Positions 24,248 through 33,085 of a DNA stretch of 64,000 nucleotides are shown here, piece by piece. A program made the position numbers and the translations under genes. Origin of the DNA: JBAXBF01 sp034429745 (GTDB taxonomy: Bacteria > Chloroflexota > Anaerolineae > Anaerolineales > DRKV01); assembly GCA_034429745.1 (NCBI GenBank), contig DAOUFY010000043.1, positions 1 to 64,000 of the forward strand. Reading direction: 5' to 3'. The notes under the pieces were generated by a model. That model was not told where the DNA came from. It saw only the letters and a program-made list of their open reading frames with translations, and ran no database searches. Positions within the stretch are counted from its first letter, which is position 1, and each line of letters begins with the position of its first letter.

Positions 24248-25342
24248 TTAAGACGATGGAAATGTATAGGTCATTATATTAAGTATCGCTCGATTTTGAA
24301 ATGCCCAATAGCGGACGATTTTTATCCAACCTGACCGCCCTTGATCAGTAAGATAACATAGATACGTACCCTCAGCTAAGCTGTTGACATCAATAGCCAC
24401 CTTGCTTGGTTCGGCAGACAAGCAGTTCGTTTGGCTGGGTTCGTTCTCTCCAAATATGCTTAGATATACTCCTCCAAAAGAGACCAACAGATGTGGTTTG
24501 CTTAGCGTAAGAATAACATCGGCACTTTGTGAAGGGTTAAGTTGATTAGTATCCAAATCAATTCGATCACCTGGCAACAACCGAGTTGGCTCGCCAACCA
24601 AAGGGGTCGGTGTGATAGAAGTTGCATCAACGATGGGGCTTTGTTCAGACGTTTCTCCTGTTTCGCGATTACCTGCTACAACAATTCTCACATAAAAATA
24701 AAGCCCATCCCCACTACCAATGCCGAATACTTTGCCTTCTGGAGTTCGCAGCTTCCAATTGCTTTGATATTCACCTGGCGTTGAGGGAGCAATAAAACTT
24801 ATAGAAATATCAATTTCCTCGCCTGGAGATACCGTACGCGCCAGAGGGTAAGCATCCGCAGCGCCCATTTTTTCTCCCCAAAGCCAAAAGACTTCATAGG
24901 CTGGAGTCCAAGTGCATGTACCACTATTGACAAGCCGCCAAATCTTTGTAAATTCCTGTCCCGGCTCGATTATCGTATCATCCGGCAGGTTGACATCAAT
25001 CGGACGGCCTGGCGCAGCTTGGTTTACACACCCACTGTTGCCTTGAACAAAATCATGCCATGGCTGAACATCATTTTCGGCAAAAGCAGGCTGAGTTGCT
25101 GAAAGTGGAGTTAGCGTTGGCAGCCATGCTGGTTCGTCAGTTTCTTTAATTGACGTAGAAGCGGATGATTCAGGAGTTGATCTTGTTTTTCTTTCACCCT
25201 CATTGGTAGTAATAGAGGTTGGCGTACATAAAGCCAAATTTAATTCCGTCAGAGTCTCTCGAGGAAGATGGCAGCTTGTTAAACCTACACCACCCAGCAA
25301 GATCAGCCAGATTACGTATTGGGTGATATTGATTGAGCACAT
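24248..25342 (-). CDS. Lipoprotein with an NBR1-type Ig-like domain
   Basis: 364 aa. The lipobox is LTSC (Cys 24). After a Ser/Thr-rich linker comes an Ig-like module of the 'NBR1' type: EFTKIWRLVNSGTCTWTPAYEV, then PGEEIDISISFIAPSTPGEY and NWKLRTPEGKVFG (about residues 120-215). This module is frequent in surface proteins of Chloroflexota and is thought to bind proteins or sugars. A second beta domain of about 110 residues follows. The start codon lies 31 bp inside the end of the glycosyltransferase gene, which is unusual, but the signal peptide supports it. Confidence 0.78.
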   Translation of the reverse strand: MCSINITQYVIWLILLGGVGLTSCHLPRETLTELNLALCTPTSITTNEGERKTRSTPESSASTSIKETDEPAWLPTLTPLSATQPAFAENDVQPWHDFVQGNSGCVNQAAPGRPIDVNLPDDTIIEPGQEFTKIWRLVNSGTCTWTPAYEVFWLWGEKMGAADAYPLARTVSPGEEIDISISFIAPSTPGEYQSNWKLRTPEGKVFGIGSGDGLYFYVRIVVAGNRETGETSEQSPIVDATSITPTPLVGEPTRLLPGDRIDLDTNQLNPSQSADVILTLSKPHLLVSFGGVYLSIFGENEPSQTNCLSAEPSKVAIDVNSLAEGTYLCYLTDQGRSGWIKIVRYWAFQNRAILNIMTYTFPSS

Positions 25343-26472
25343 AACGCCTTTTCGGATTGCTCACATATTTCAAACAATATGCGAGCAATTTGCCGAGCAG
25401 CTTGAGGACGCGCCATCCGATGGCAAGCTTCTACTGCTTGGGCATACAAAGCTGGGTTCTCCACCCAATTCCGCAATGCAGCTACAATGCTTTCAGGGTG
25501 CGGTGCCCAAACGCCGGCGCCGTTTTTACATACGTAATCTATATTTCCTTCTTCTTGGCCGGGCAAGCGGCTATATAAAGCCATTGGCAAACCCGCGTTC
25601 AGTGCTTCACAAATTGTTCCCGGTCCGGCCTTTGTTACTAAAACATCCGCTGCCCGCATAAACAGCGGCATTTGGCGCACGAAACCATAGATGAAAGTTG
25701 GAATCTCCCAACGATAGCTTTCCAATCTTTCTTTAAGTTTGACATTTCTGCCGGTAATAATAACCAAATTGATTGGCAGCTGTGCTTCTGCTATTGCTCG
25801 CGCGGTTGGTTCTATAGGGCCCATACCATCTCCCCCGCCGACCAACAGCACCAGAGGCCGCTCAAGCGGCAAACCCAATTGTTGGCGCGCCTCAGTTTTA
25901 TCCATATGAGGTTGGCAAAACCGTTCCGCAACAGGCAAGCCGATCACGATCACTTTTGCTGGATCAAGTCCATAATTTAAAGCCAACTGACGCGCCTCTT
26001 CAGTTGGAACAATCGTGAGGTCAATCTTTGGGTTATACCAAAAAGCATGTGCAGTAACCAGATCCGTAACGACTGTAACATAAGGAACACGCCTCTGGCG
26101 CAAAGCCCGCAGCATCGGTTCATTCACCAAAGGATGAACTGAAACGATAATATCACTAGGATGTCTAGCAACAAGATTGCACATCGAACGGCGAACATAG
26201 GGCCAGAGACTAGCATTAATAAAACCAACTCGTCGCTTGCCATTGCTTAGGTGATAACCCAAACCCCACAACTCCGGAATGCGCACCATCATAGGATACA
26301 CCTTAGGCGCGCGATTAATGGGATGTGGGGCATATTGTTTGAATACATCTACCATCTCAGTAGTTACTTGCCCATCAAATTCCAAGTTCAGCGCCTCAAT
26401 AATCGCTTCTGCGGCACTGCGATGCCCTCCCCCTGTATCCGAGAACAAAAATAAAAAATGATATGGTTTCAT
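25312..26472 (-). CDS. Glycosyltransferase of the MGDG-synthase/UgtP type (GT28)
   Basis: 386 aa. The N-terminal FLFSDTGGGHRSAAEAI is the MGDG-synthase signature, and the C-terminal half has LVLLVGGGDGMGPIE, VLVTKAGPGTICEALNAGLPMAL and PGQEEGN, which bind the nucleotide sugar. Enzymes of this group add a hexose to diacylglycerol at the inner membrane face to make glycolipids; MurG is more distant. It shares ATGA with the DUF951 gene upstream. Sugar and acceptor are not determinable from sequence. Confidence 0.87.
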   Translation of the reverse strand: MKPYHFLFLFSDTGGGHRSAAEAIIEALNLEFDGQVTTEMVDVFKQYAPHPINRAPKVYPMMVRIPELWGLGYHLSNGKRRVGFINASLWPYVRRSMCNLVARHPSDIIVSVHPLVNEPMLRALRQRRVPYVTVVTDLVTAHAFWYNPKIDLTIVPTEEARQLALNYGLDPAKVIVIGLPVAERFCQPHMDKTEARQQLGLPLERPLVLLVGGGDGMGPIEPTARAIAEAQLPINLVIITGRNVKLKERLESYRWEIPTFIYGFVRQMPLFMRAADVLVTKAGPGTICEALNAGLPMALYSRLPGQEEGNIDYVCKNGAGVWAPHPESIVAALRNWVENPALYAQAVEACHRMARPQAARQIARILFEICEQSEKALCAQSISPNT

Positions 26473-26684
26473 GGTTCTCTCCGCTCAACTTCATTTAAGC
26501 GTCGTATCTGTTTAATTCTTCGGTTTAACTCTCTTCGCGGCAACAGAATACGCCGTTTACAGGTTAAACATTCCAAACCGATATCTGCACCTAAGCGAGT
26601 AACAACCCACTCATCCCCTCCACAAGGATGAGGTTTGCGCAGTTTTACAATATCCCCAACAGCATAATCGTGCAGTATATTCAT
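26469..26684 (-). CDS. DUF951-family small protein
   Basis: 71 aa. The pattern GDIVKLRKPHPCGGDEWVVTRLGADIGLECLTCKRRILLPR is the conserved core of DUF951, widespread in Firmicutes and Chloroflexota. One cysteine is in PHPCGG and two in LECLTCKR, so metal or nucleic-acid binding has been supposed, but no function is established. It is 37 bp behind guaA and overlaps the glycosyltransferase start (ATGA). No Shine-Dalgarno sequence is seen before its ATG. Confidence 0.9.
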   Translation of the reverse strand: MNILHDYAVGDIVKLRKPHPCGGDEWVVTRLGADIGLECLTCKRRILLPRRELNRRIKQIRRLNEVERREP

Positions 26685-26721
26685 TATACTATATCATTCA
26701 TTAACCTAAAACCGTGATAAT

Positions 26722-28293
26722 TTACTCCCACTCAATTGTAGCCGGTGGTTTGCTGGTAATATCATAAACAACGCGGTTGACGCCTTCTACTTCATTCACA
26801 ATTCGATTTGCAACGTTTGCCAAAAAATCATAGGGCAAACGTGCCCAATCAGCAGTCATAAAATCATCACTTGTTACTGCCCGGAGAGCAACCACTTCTT
26901 GATAGGTACGCTGATCGCCCATCACACCTACGGTACGCAACGGAAGCAAAACAACAAAAGCTTGCGATGTGCCTAGCACAACATCGTTTTCATACGAAAG
27001 TGAATCAAGATTTGCTTTATGCAGTTCTTCCATAAAGATAGCATCCGCTTGCCGCAGTACCGCTAAGCGTGTGGGGGTAACCTCACCCAAACATCTTACC
27101 GCAAGTCCTGGTCCGGGGAAGGGCTGACGCCATACTAATGCAGATGGAAGCCCAAGCGCTTCACCGACAAGACGCACCTCATCTTTAAACATATAGCGCA
27201 ACGGCTCAATAAGCTTAAACCGCATGTCTGAAGGCAGACCACCGACATTATGGTGTGTTTTAATTCGGGCAGCTTTATTTCTATCCGGCGCGCTGGATTC
27301 TACTACATCAGGATAAATTGTCCCCTGAACTAAATAAGGAGGGCTGCCTAATTTCTTAGCTTCCTCTTCAAATACTTGGATAAACAGTGCGCCAATAATC
27401 CGCCGCTTCTCTTCAGGGGAAACTACTCCACGTAATGCTTGAAGGAACTGTTGGCTTGCATCACGGACAATAATTTTTACTCCTAAATGCTCACCTAATG
27501 CCTCCTCTACTTGCTGACGCTCATTGGAACGCAGCAAACCAGTATCCACAAACACTGCCACCAACTCATCTCCGATCGCCTTGCTGGTTAATGCAGCGGC
27601 AACGGTTGAATCCACCCCGCCACTTACGGCAGCTAAAACATGAGGCGACTTTCCATCGGTAAAATCTACTTGAGCTTGAATTGACTGAATGCTGTGTTGA
27701 ATAATTGATTGAGGAGTCCACGAGGGATCAATGCCGCAGATATCTTCAATAAAGCGGCGAAGGATTTCCCGCCCATCTTGGGTATGATGTACTTCAGGAT
27801 GAAATTGTACCCCGTAATAGGCACGAGAAAGATCACCCATCGCTGCAATGGGTGAGTTTTGGCTGCGAGCTAACACAACAAAGCCTTGTGGCACTTCTTC
27901 AATACGATCTCCATGAGACATCCATACTTGCTGATGATCAAAGGGAAGCAGTGGGTTAGGTATAATCCGTTCAATCTGAGCAAAGCCATATTCACGGGCA
28001 GCAGCTGCTGTAACTTTACCGCCCAACTGATGTGCCAACATCTGCATGCCATAGCAAATACCTAAAATGGGTAATTTTGACTGAAAGATATACTCAGGGA
28101 TAAAAGGAGCAGACACCTCATAAACCGAATGGGGCGCGCCAGATAAAATAAACCCCTTAGGTTCAATAGAAAGCACACGTTCTGCCGGACTATCCCACGG
28201 AAAAAGTTCACAATAACAATGAGCCTCCCGCACCCGGCGAGCAATTAACTGCGCATACTGAGAGCCATAATCTAAAATCGCAATGCTGTGCAT
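26722..28293 (-). CDS. guaA: GMP synthase (glutamine-hydrolysing)
   Basis: 523 aa. It aminates XMP to GMP using glutamine and ATP. The N-terminal class I amidotransferase has GICYGMQMLAHQLGG with the catalytic Cys (about 80) and VQFHPEVHHT with His and Glu. The ATP pyrophosphatase domain has AAVSGGVDSTVAA (P-loop). The C-terminal dimerisation domain ends with the usual KPPATIEWE. It lies 19 bp behind xpt; together they form a purine salvage/synthesis unit. Confidence 0.97.
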   Translation of the reverse strand: MHSIAILDYGSQYAQLIARRVREAHCYCELFPWDSPAERVLSIEPKGFILSGAPHSVYEVSAPFIPEYIFQSKLPILGICYGMQMLAHQLGGKVTAAAAREYGFAQIERIIPNPLLPFDHQQVWMSHGDRIEEVPQGFVVLARSQNSPIAAMGDLSRAYYGVQFHPEVHHTQDGREILRRFIEDICGIDPSWTPQSIIQHSIQSIQAQVDFTDGKSPHVLAAVSGGVDSTVAAALTSKAIGDELVAVFVDTGLLRSNERQQVEEALGEHLGVKIIVRDASQQFLQALRGVVSPEEKRRIIGALFIQVFEEEAKKLGSPPYLVQGTIYPDVVESSAPDRNKAARIKTHHNVGGLPSDMRFKLIEPLRYMFKDEVRLVGEALGLPSALVWRQPFPGPGLAVRCLGEVTPTRLAVLRQADAIFMEELHKANLDSLSYENDVVLGTSQAFVVLLPLRTVGVMGDQRTYQEVVALRAVTSDDFMTADWARLPYDFLANVANRIVNEVEGVNRVVYDITSKPPATIEWE

Positions 28294-28312
28294 AGCATTC
28301 CTTTAATACAAA

Positions 28313-28921
28313 TTAAGATGAATGCAATAAGTCGTAAAAATCCATCTGTTCTTCTTTGAAGATGATCTGATCACCCATCATAGACTGAATGCGAACCAGT
28401 GCTTCTATAGGCACATTGAGGTGTTCCAAATTTTTTCGACCTTCTTCAAATATTTTTTCAACTAGAGCCCCAATCCCTACAATGGTAGCACCAGCGGTTT
28501 GGGCTAGGCGCACTAAGCCCAAGATGGTTGCACCACTAGCTAAGAAGTCATCAATAATCAGTACGCGTTCACCCTGACGCAGATATTCTGGTGAAACAAT
28601 CAATTCCACATTTCTTCCCTTTGTATGGGAAGGAGCAAGAGTAAGAAAGACCTGATCCGGCATAGTTATGGGCTTGTGTTTACGCGCATACACTACAGGC
28701 AAATTGAGGTACATTGCTGTCATCAAAGCCGGAGCAATGCCGGATATTTCTGCTGTCAAAACTTTTGTAGCGCCAACATCCTTAAACCGATGGGCAAGCT
28801 CACGGCCGCATGCGTCCATCAATACCGGATCTACTTGATGGTTGATAAAACCATCCACCTTTAATATACCATTTCCTAAATTTTTACCTTCTTTGTGGAT
28901 ACGATCTTGTAATAATTTCAT
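28313..28921 (-). CDS. xpt: Xanthine phosphoribosyltransferase
   Basis: 202 aa. It converts xanthine and PRPP to XMP, the substrate of the next enzyme, GuaA. The PRPP-binding motif is VLIIDDFLASGATILGL (two Asp followed by small residues). The N-terminus MKLLQDRIHKEG with LKVDGFINHQVDP is typical of Xpt. GGAG is seven bases before the ATG. In Bacillus, xpt has a purine riboswitch; here the 62 to 80 bp to the divergent maf gene leave no room for one. Confidence 0.95.
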   Translation of the reverse strand: MKLLQDRIHKEGKNLGNGILKVDGFINHQVDPVLMDACGRELAHRFKDVGATKVLTAEISGIAPALMTAMYLNLPVVYARKHKPITMPDQVFLTLAPSHTKGRNVELIVSPEYLRQGERVLIIDDFLASGATILGLVRLAQTAGATIVGIGALVEKIFEEGRKNLEHLNVPIEALVRIQSMMGDQIIFKEEQMDFYDLLHSS

Positions 28922-28983
28922 TCAAGACTCCTGACCATTAAATAAGCTTGCATTTACCATTGTACAACAACCCATCAAATTTG

Positions 28984-28992
28984 TGTTAAAAT
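28984..28992 (+). promoter_or_regulatory. Extended -10 of maf (leaderless)
   Basis: TGTTAAAAT is an extended -10 with one change. It ends eight bases before the ATG at 29001, so transcription would begin one or two bases before the ATG. This favours 29001 over the in-frame GTG at 28983, which lies within the promoter itself. Confidence 0.55.
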
Positions 28993-29000
28993 TATGGCTA

Positions 29001-29741
29001 ATGACTCGCCATAACCAACCAAGATTATTTCTCGCTTCACGTTCACCGCGCCGGCGCCAACTGCTTACTCAGGCAGGCTGGCAATTTGAGAGCATCAATG
29101 CCGATATTGATGAGACACCACATGAGGATGAACAACCTATTGAGTATGTTAAACGGATGGCGCGGGAAAAAGCATGGACTGCGACGCAGAGTTTATTATC
29201 TCAACAGCTATCAACACCTTTCTGTGTCATCGGTGCAGATACGATCGTGGTTGATGGCAATTCAATTTTAGGCAAACCCAGAGACGACGCTGAAGCAGTG
29301 ATTATGTTGACTCGACTTAGAGCACGCATACATCATGTCTATAGCGCAATTGCAGTATTGATAATGAAAAAACCAACTGAACAGTTTAATAAACCGGAAA
29401 TCATCGAAGAGAGTTGTTTGTCAGAAGTGGTTATGAGGGATTATAGTGATGAAGAAAATATTCAATATGTGGCCAGTGGAGATGCCCGCGACAAAGCCGG
29501 AGCTTACGCCATCCAAAACACTGCTTTTCATCCGGTTTCCAGCATAAAAGGGTGCTATGCCAATATCATTGGGTTGCCCATGTGCTACTTAGCACCTATA
29601 CTCCTTCAACACAATATTAAGCCGCAACAACCCAACGAAGATTTCAACAATTGCTGTCTTAATAAAATACTTGAAGATCATCAGCGCGCCCACTGCTGTC
29701 AAAACATTTGGTACTTTGACGAAAGAAATGAGGCAAATTAA
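29001..29741 (+). CDS. maf: Maf-type nucleotide pyrophosphatase
   Basis: 246 aa from the preferred ATG. Maf proteins hydrolyse non-canonical or excess nucleoside triphosphates, and overexpression blocks septation. The motifs are FLASRSPRRRQLL (SxRR), DETPHEDE, CVIGADTIVVDGNSILGKP and GDARDKAGAYAIQ. The pattern is that of the dTTP/UTP pyrophosphatase branch. Two oddities: an insertion of about 20 residues after YSAIAVLIM, and a C-terminal extension of about 45 residues rich in Asn, Gln and Cys. The usual length is 190-200. It is followed four bases later by the class B PBP gene. Confidence 0.88.
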   Translation: MTRHNQPRLFLASRSPRRRQLLTQAGWQFESINADIDETPHEDEQPIEYVKRMAREKAWTATQSLLSQQLSTPFCVIGADTIVVDGNSILGKPRDDAEAVIMLTRLRARIHHVYSAIAVLIMKKPTEQFNKPEIIEESCLSEVVMRDYSDEENIQYVASGDARDKAGAYAIQNTAFHPVSSIKGCYANIIGLPMCYLAPILLQHNIKPQQPNEDFNNCCLNKILEDHQRAHCCQNIWYFDERNEAN

Positions 29742-29744
29742 ATC

Positions 29745-32021
29745 ATGAAACAAAAACTTGCTTATGTCCTGTTCCTGAGTGCAGCGTTGATAGCTGTATT
29801 CTCTCTTCTAAACAGCTGCGCAAAAAAGAACGTTCCTGAAGACAAAACTCTTCCTCCTACAGCAACACTTCTCCCCTCCATCGCTGGGGGAAATAGTACT
29901 GCATCACTTCCAACTCCAAATGTACGCATTACCGCTGTTCCAGATGTTGAAGCTGCCGTACGCGCTTACCTTGACGCATGGCGAAACGATGACTATGAAA
30001 CGATGTATGCCATGCTTACCCAAGTTAGCCGCGACGCTTTAAGCTATGACACCTTTTACGGGCGCTATGTGAACATTGCCAATGAACTCTCTTTGGAAAA
30101 TATCAATTATGAAATCCTTTCATCGTTGGTTAATCCGCGCAGCGCGCAGGTAGCTTACAATTTGCAGTTATCCGGAGTTTTAATAAAGGATATTCAGCGT
30201 ACAACGACGATGAAGTTAAGTTTGGAGGATGGTGGTTGGCGCATTCAATGGGATGAAGCATTAATGCTGCCGGAGCTAGCCGGCGGCAATAAACTTTGGA
30301 TGGATTATAAAGTGCCCGCAAGAGGCAATATCTTCGATCGTGAAGGTGATGTGCTTGCCTCTCAAGCAGATGCTGTTGCTTTAGGCATTGAAGCCAACAA
30401 GGTAGGGCCGGATTATATGTTCGATATTTTGCAAAGTGCGTGGAATGCTTTAGGACAAAGACCAGATTTGGAACCCAACTTAATGCTCCCAACATTGCAA
30501 AAGTACTACCAAAATGGCTGGTATTTAGGATTGGGAGAGGTGCGCACGAACGCAAATTATCGCGGCTTTACCTCTTTTGATGGTGCAGTTGCGGTTGAAT
30601 TCAGCGGACGGTATTATGATTTAGGCGGTGTTGCTCAACATGCGGTGGGTTACATTTCCTCTATTCAAGCAGAAGAAGCTGATAAGTATCGCCGCAAAGG
30701 ATATCGGATTGATCAAAAAGTAGGAAGAGCTGGAATTGAATTGTGGGGAGAAGATTATCTTGCCGGCAAACGCGGTGGAACGCTCTATGTCGCTAACCCG
30801 GAAGGCAAAGTTATCACCAAAATTGCCAGTGCGGAGCCTTCTGCTTCCGCTTCCATTTACACCACTTTTCTTAAAGATTATCAATTAAAGGCACAACGCA
30901 CCCTAAACGGTTTTCGCGGTGCACTAGTGGTTATGGAACGCGACAGTGGTCGTATCTTAGCTATGGCTTCTTCACCCGGCTTTGATCCCAACGCATTTGA
31001 GCCTACCAATTACAACAGCACTTTTCTGCTGAACAAGATCTATCAAGATGCCTATACACCATTGATGAATCGCGCCACAATGGGACAATACCCTCTTGGG
31101 TCAGTTTTTAAAATCATCACTATGGCAGCTGCACTTGAAAGCGGCTTATATACTCCTGAAACCCAGTACGATTGCGGCTACTTTTTTGAAGAACTGCCTG
31201 GGCTAAAACTGAACGACTGGACATGGGATCATGTTCAGCGCGGGGAAGATACACCCCCTAGCGGAGTCCTTACTCTGCCAGAAGGGTTGATGCGTTCATG
31301 CAACCCCTTTTTCTGGCACATTGGGTTAGACCTTTACCGCCAAGGACATACAAAAGACATTGCCAATATGGCACGCGGTTTTGGGCTAGGCAAAAAGACT
31401 GGAATAATCGGCATATCACCCACCGAAGAAGAAGCAGGCAATATTACCGACCCTGCAACTGAAGTGGACGCCGTCAACAATGCCATTGGTCAAGGGCAAA
31501 CATTGGTAACACCACTCCAAGTTGCCGCTTTTGTGGCTGCCGTGGGCAATGGGGGCACTTTATACAAACCTCAAATGATTGAGAAAGTCGAGGCGGCTGA
31601 TGGAGAAATTCTATATGAATTTAAACCCGAAGCAGTAGGTAAATTGCCTGTGAAATATGAAAACCTACAGGTTATTCAAGAAGCAATGAAGGATGTAGTA
31701 CGCAATCGGCGCGGTACCGCATGGAGATCCTTCATGAGCACCATGCCCGTCGCAGGAAAAACGGGCACAGCCCAAGATCCTCCTAATAAATCTCATGCTT
31801 GGTTTGCCGGCTATACCTATGCCAACGACCCCAAAAAGCCTGATATCGCCGCAGCAGTCATTGTCGAAAATGAAGGAGAAGGCTCTGAATATGCAGCCCC
31901 TATCTTTCGCGCTTTAGTGGATTTGTACTTTAAAGGTGGCCGCAACCCATTCCATTGGGAAGTCTCGATTGGCGTATTGCCAACGCCCACCTCTCTTGTT
32001 CCTACAGAACCACAGCAATGA
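29745..32021 (+). CDS. Class B penicillin-binding protein (lipoprotein, NTF2-like N-domain)
   Basis: 758 aa. A lipoprotein signal (SLLNSC, Cys 25) replaces the usual N-terminal membrane helix. An NTF2/MecA_N-like domain (about 65-170) is followed by the PBP dimerisation domain from WMDYKVPARGNIFDREG (about 185), and the transpeptidase domain. All catalytic motifs are present: PLGSVFK (SxxK, Ser about 451), MRSCNPF (SxN, about 517) and AGKTGTA (about 671). It cross-links peptidoglycan outside the membrane. The architecture resembles PBP2a/PBP3 of low-affinity type. The C-terminus ends in a short Thr/Pro stretch. It overlaps rsgA by four bases. Confidence 0.92.
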   Translation: MKQKLAYVLFLSAALIAVFSLLNSCAKKNVPEDKTLPPTATLLPSIAGGNSTASLPTPNVRITAVPDVEAAVRAYLDAWRNDDYETMYAMLTQVSRDALSYDTFYGRYVNIANELSLENINYEILSSLVNPRSAQVAYNLQLSGVLIKDIQRTTTMKLSLEDGGWRIQWDEALMLPELAGGNKLWMDYKVPARGNIFDREGDVLASQADAVALGIEANKVGPDYMFDILQSAWNALGQRPDLEPNLMLPTLQKYYQNGWYLGLGEVRTNANYRGFTSFDGAVAVEFSGRYYDLGGVAQHAVGYISSIQAEEADKYRRKGYRIDQKVGRAGIELWGEDYLAGKRGGTLYVANPEGKVITKIASAEPSASASIYTTFLKDYQLKAQRTLNGFRGALVVMERDSGRILAMASSPGFDPNAFEPTNYNSTFLLNKIYQDAYTPLMNRATMGQYPLGSVFKIITMAAALESGLYTPETQYDCGYFFEELPGLKLNDWTWDHVQRGEDTPPSGVLTLPEGLMRSCNPFFWHIGLDLYRQGHTKDIANMARGFGLGKKTGIIGISPTEEEAGNITDPATEVDAVNNAIGQGQTLVTPLQVAAFVAAVGNGGTLYKPQMIEKVEAADGEILYEFKPEAVGKLPVKYENLQVIQEAMKDVVRNRRGTAWRSFMSTMPVAGKTGTAQDPPNKSHAWFAGYTYANDPKKPDIAAAVIVENEGEGSEYAAPIFRALVDLYFKGGRNPFHWEVSIGVLPTPTSLVPTEPQQ

Positions 32022-32959
32022 TGCGAGGATTGATCATTCAAGCTAAATCAGGATTTTATACAGTAAAAACTGATGAAGGTTATTATCTCTGTCATTTACG
32101 CGGCCGGCTTAAGCGCGGACCTCGGCTAGGCGATATTGCTGCGATTGGTGATTGGGTTAAATTTACTCCATTAAAGGAAGCACCTGCCCAAACGATGAAT
32201 GATTTTCCCTTGAAAGGAAAAGGCATTATTGAAGAAATTGAAGAAAGACAACGGATGCTTTCGCGGCTTGCCCCAACACCTAAAGGGGAATATCAACAAA
32301 TCATTATTGCCAATCCGGATCAAATGGTCTTGGTTTTTGCCTGTACTCAGCCAGCCCCTCGTTTCGGAATGATTGATCGTTTTCTTGTGATCGCAGAAAA
32401 ACAGGATATTGCTCCTCTGCTTGTTGTCAACAAAGTGGACTTGATACCCCATGCTGAAATAGACGACATGTTTTCTGTTTATCGCGACATCGGTTATTCT
32501 GTTATCTACACCTCAACAAAAACAGGGGTTGGTATAAATCAGCTAAAAAGTGCTCTTATTCATAAAATTTCTGTTTTTGTTGGTCCATCGGGGGTTGGAA
32601 AATCCAGTTTACTCAATGCCATTCAACCCGATTTGGGGCAAGCAGTTTCCGAAATTAGTCATGCTACTCAAAAAGGCAAACACACCACCGTAGAACGCCA
32701 ATTATTCCCTTTATCCGCCGGTGGTTATATTGCGGATACCCCAGGTTTAAAAGCTCTAGCCCTTTGGGATATTCAACCTGAAGAACTCGATGGGTATTTT
32801 CCTGAAATGCGTACCCGAGTTGCCGATTGTGTGTATAAGGACTGCAGTCACATTGATGAACCGGGTTGTGCAATCCGAGCTGCAGTGGAAAGCGGAGAAA
32901 TTCACCCTCGACGTTATCAATCTTACCTCAAGCTGCGTCTTGACGAAGAAGATCAATAA
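32018..32959 (+). CDS. rsgA: Small ribosomal subunit biogenesis GTPase RsgA
   Basis: 313 aa. It helps mature the 30S subunit. RsgA is a circularly permuted GTPase: NKVD (G4) comes first, then GPSGVGKSSLLN (G1), then ADTPG (G3), all seen here in that order. An N-terminal OB domain and a C-terminal zinc knuckle (CVYKDCSHIDEPGC) complete it. The start is one of two adjacent ATGs at 32018 and 32021, which overlap the PBP stop codon; an open frame upstream to 31955 is inside the PBP gene. Confidence 0.95.
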   Translation: MMRGLIIQAKSGFYTVKTDEGYYLCHLRGRLKRGPRLGDIAAIGDWVKFTPLKEAPAQTMNDFPLKGKGIIEEIEERQRMLSRLAPTPKGEYQQIIIANPDQMVLVFACTQPAPRFGMIDRFLVIAEKQDIAPLLVVNKVDLIPHAEIDDMFSVYRDIGYSVIYTSTKTGVGINQLKSALIHKISVFVGPSGVGKSSLLNAIQPDLGQAVSEISHATQKGKHTTVERQLFPLSAGGYIADTPGLKALALWDIQPEELDGYFPEMRTRVADCVYKDCSHIDEPGCAIRAAVESGEIHPRRYQSYLKLRLDEEDQ

Positions 32960-32967
32960 TTTATCCT

Positions 32968-32990
32968 CATAATATTAAAAACATATTATG
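32968..32990. promoter_or_regulatory. AT-rich perfect inverted repeat upstream of the two-component operon
   Basis: CATAATAT and ATATTATG (8 bp each, 7-bp loop) lie between rsgA and the response regulator promoter, about 24 bp before the -35. Neither strand has a T-tract after it. It could be a weak end signal for rsgA or an operator of the response regulator downstream. Confidence 0.35.
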
Positions 32991-33013
32991 TTAATCCAAC
33001 ATCAAATTTAATC

Positions 33014-33043
33014 TTGTCATGAAATCATTCTCTATGGTATGAT
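33014..33043 (+). promoter_or_regulatory. Promoter of the two-component operon
   Basis: TTGTCA (33014-33019), 18-bp spacer, TATGAT (33038-33043). It would yield a leader of about 35 nt that includes GGAGAG before the ATG at 33086. Confidence 0.6.
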
Positions 33044-33085
33044 AATATTATTGAGGATGTACTCAATTTAACCTGGAGAGCTACT

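Noticed and set aside
28315..28991. Search for a purine riboswitch before xpt
   Set aside because: The space between xpt and maf is about 80 bp and contains the maf promoter; no purine aptamer fits.
31955..32017. Longer N-terminus for RsgA
   Set aside because: The extra codons lie inside the PBP gene; normal RsgA starts at the ATG pair at 32018/32021.
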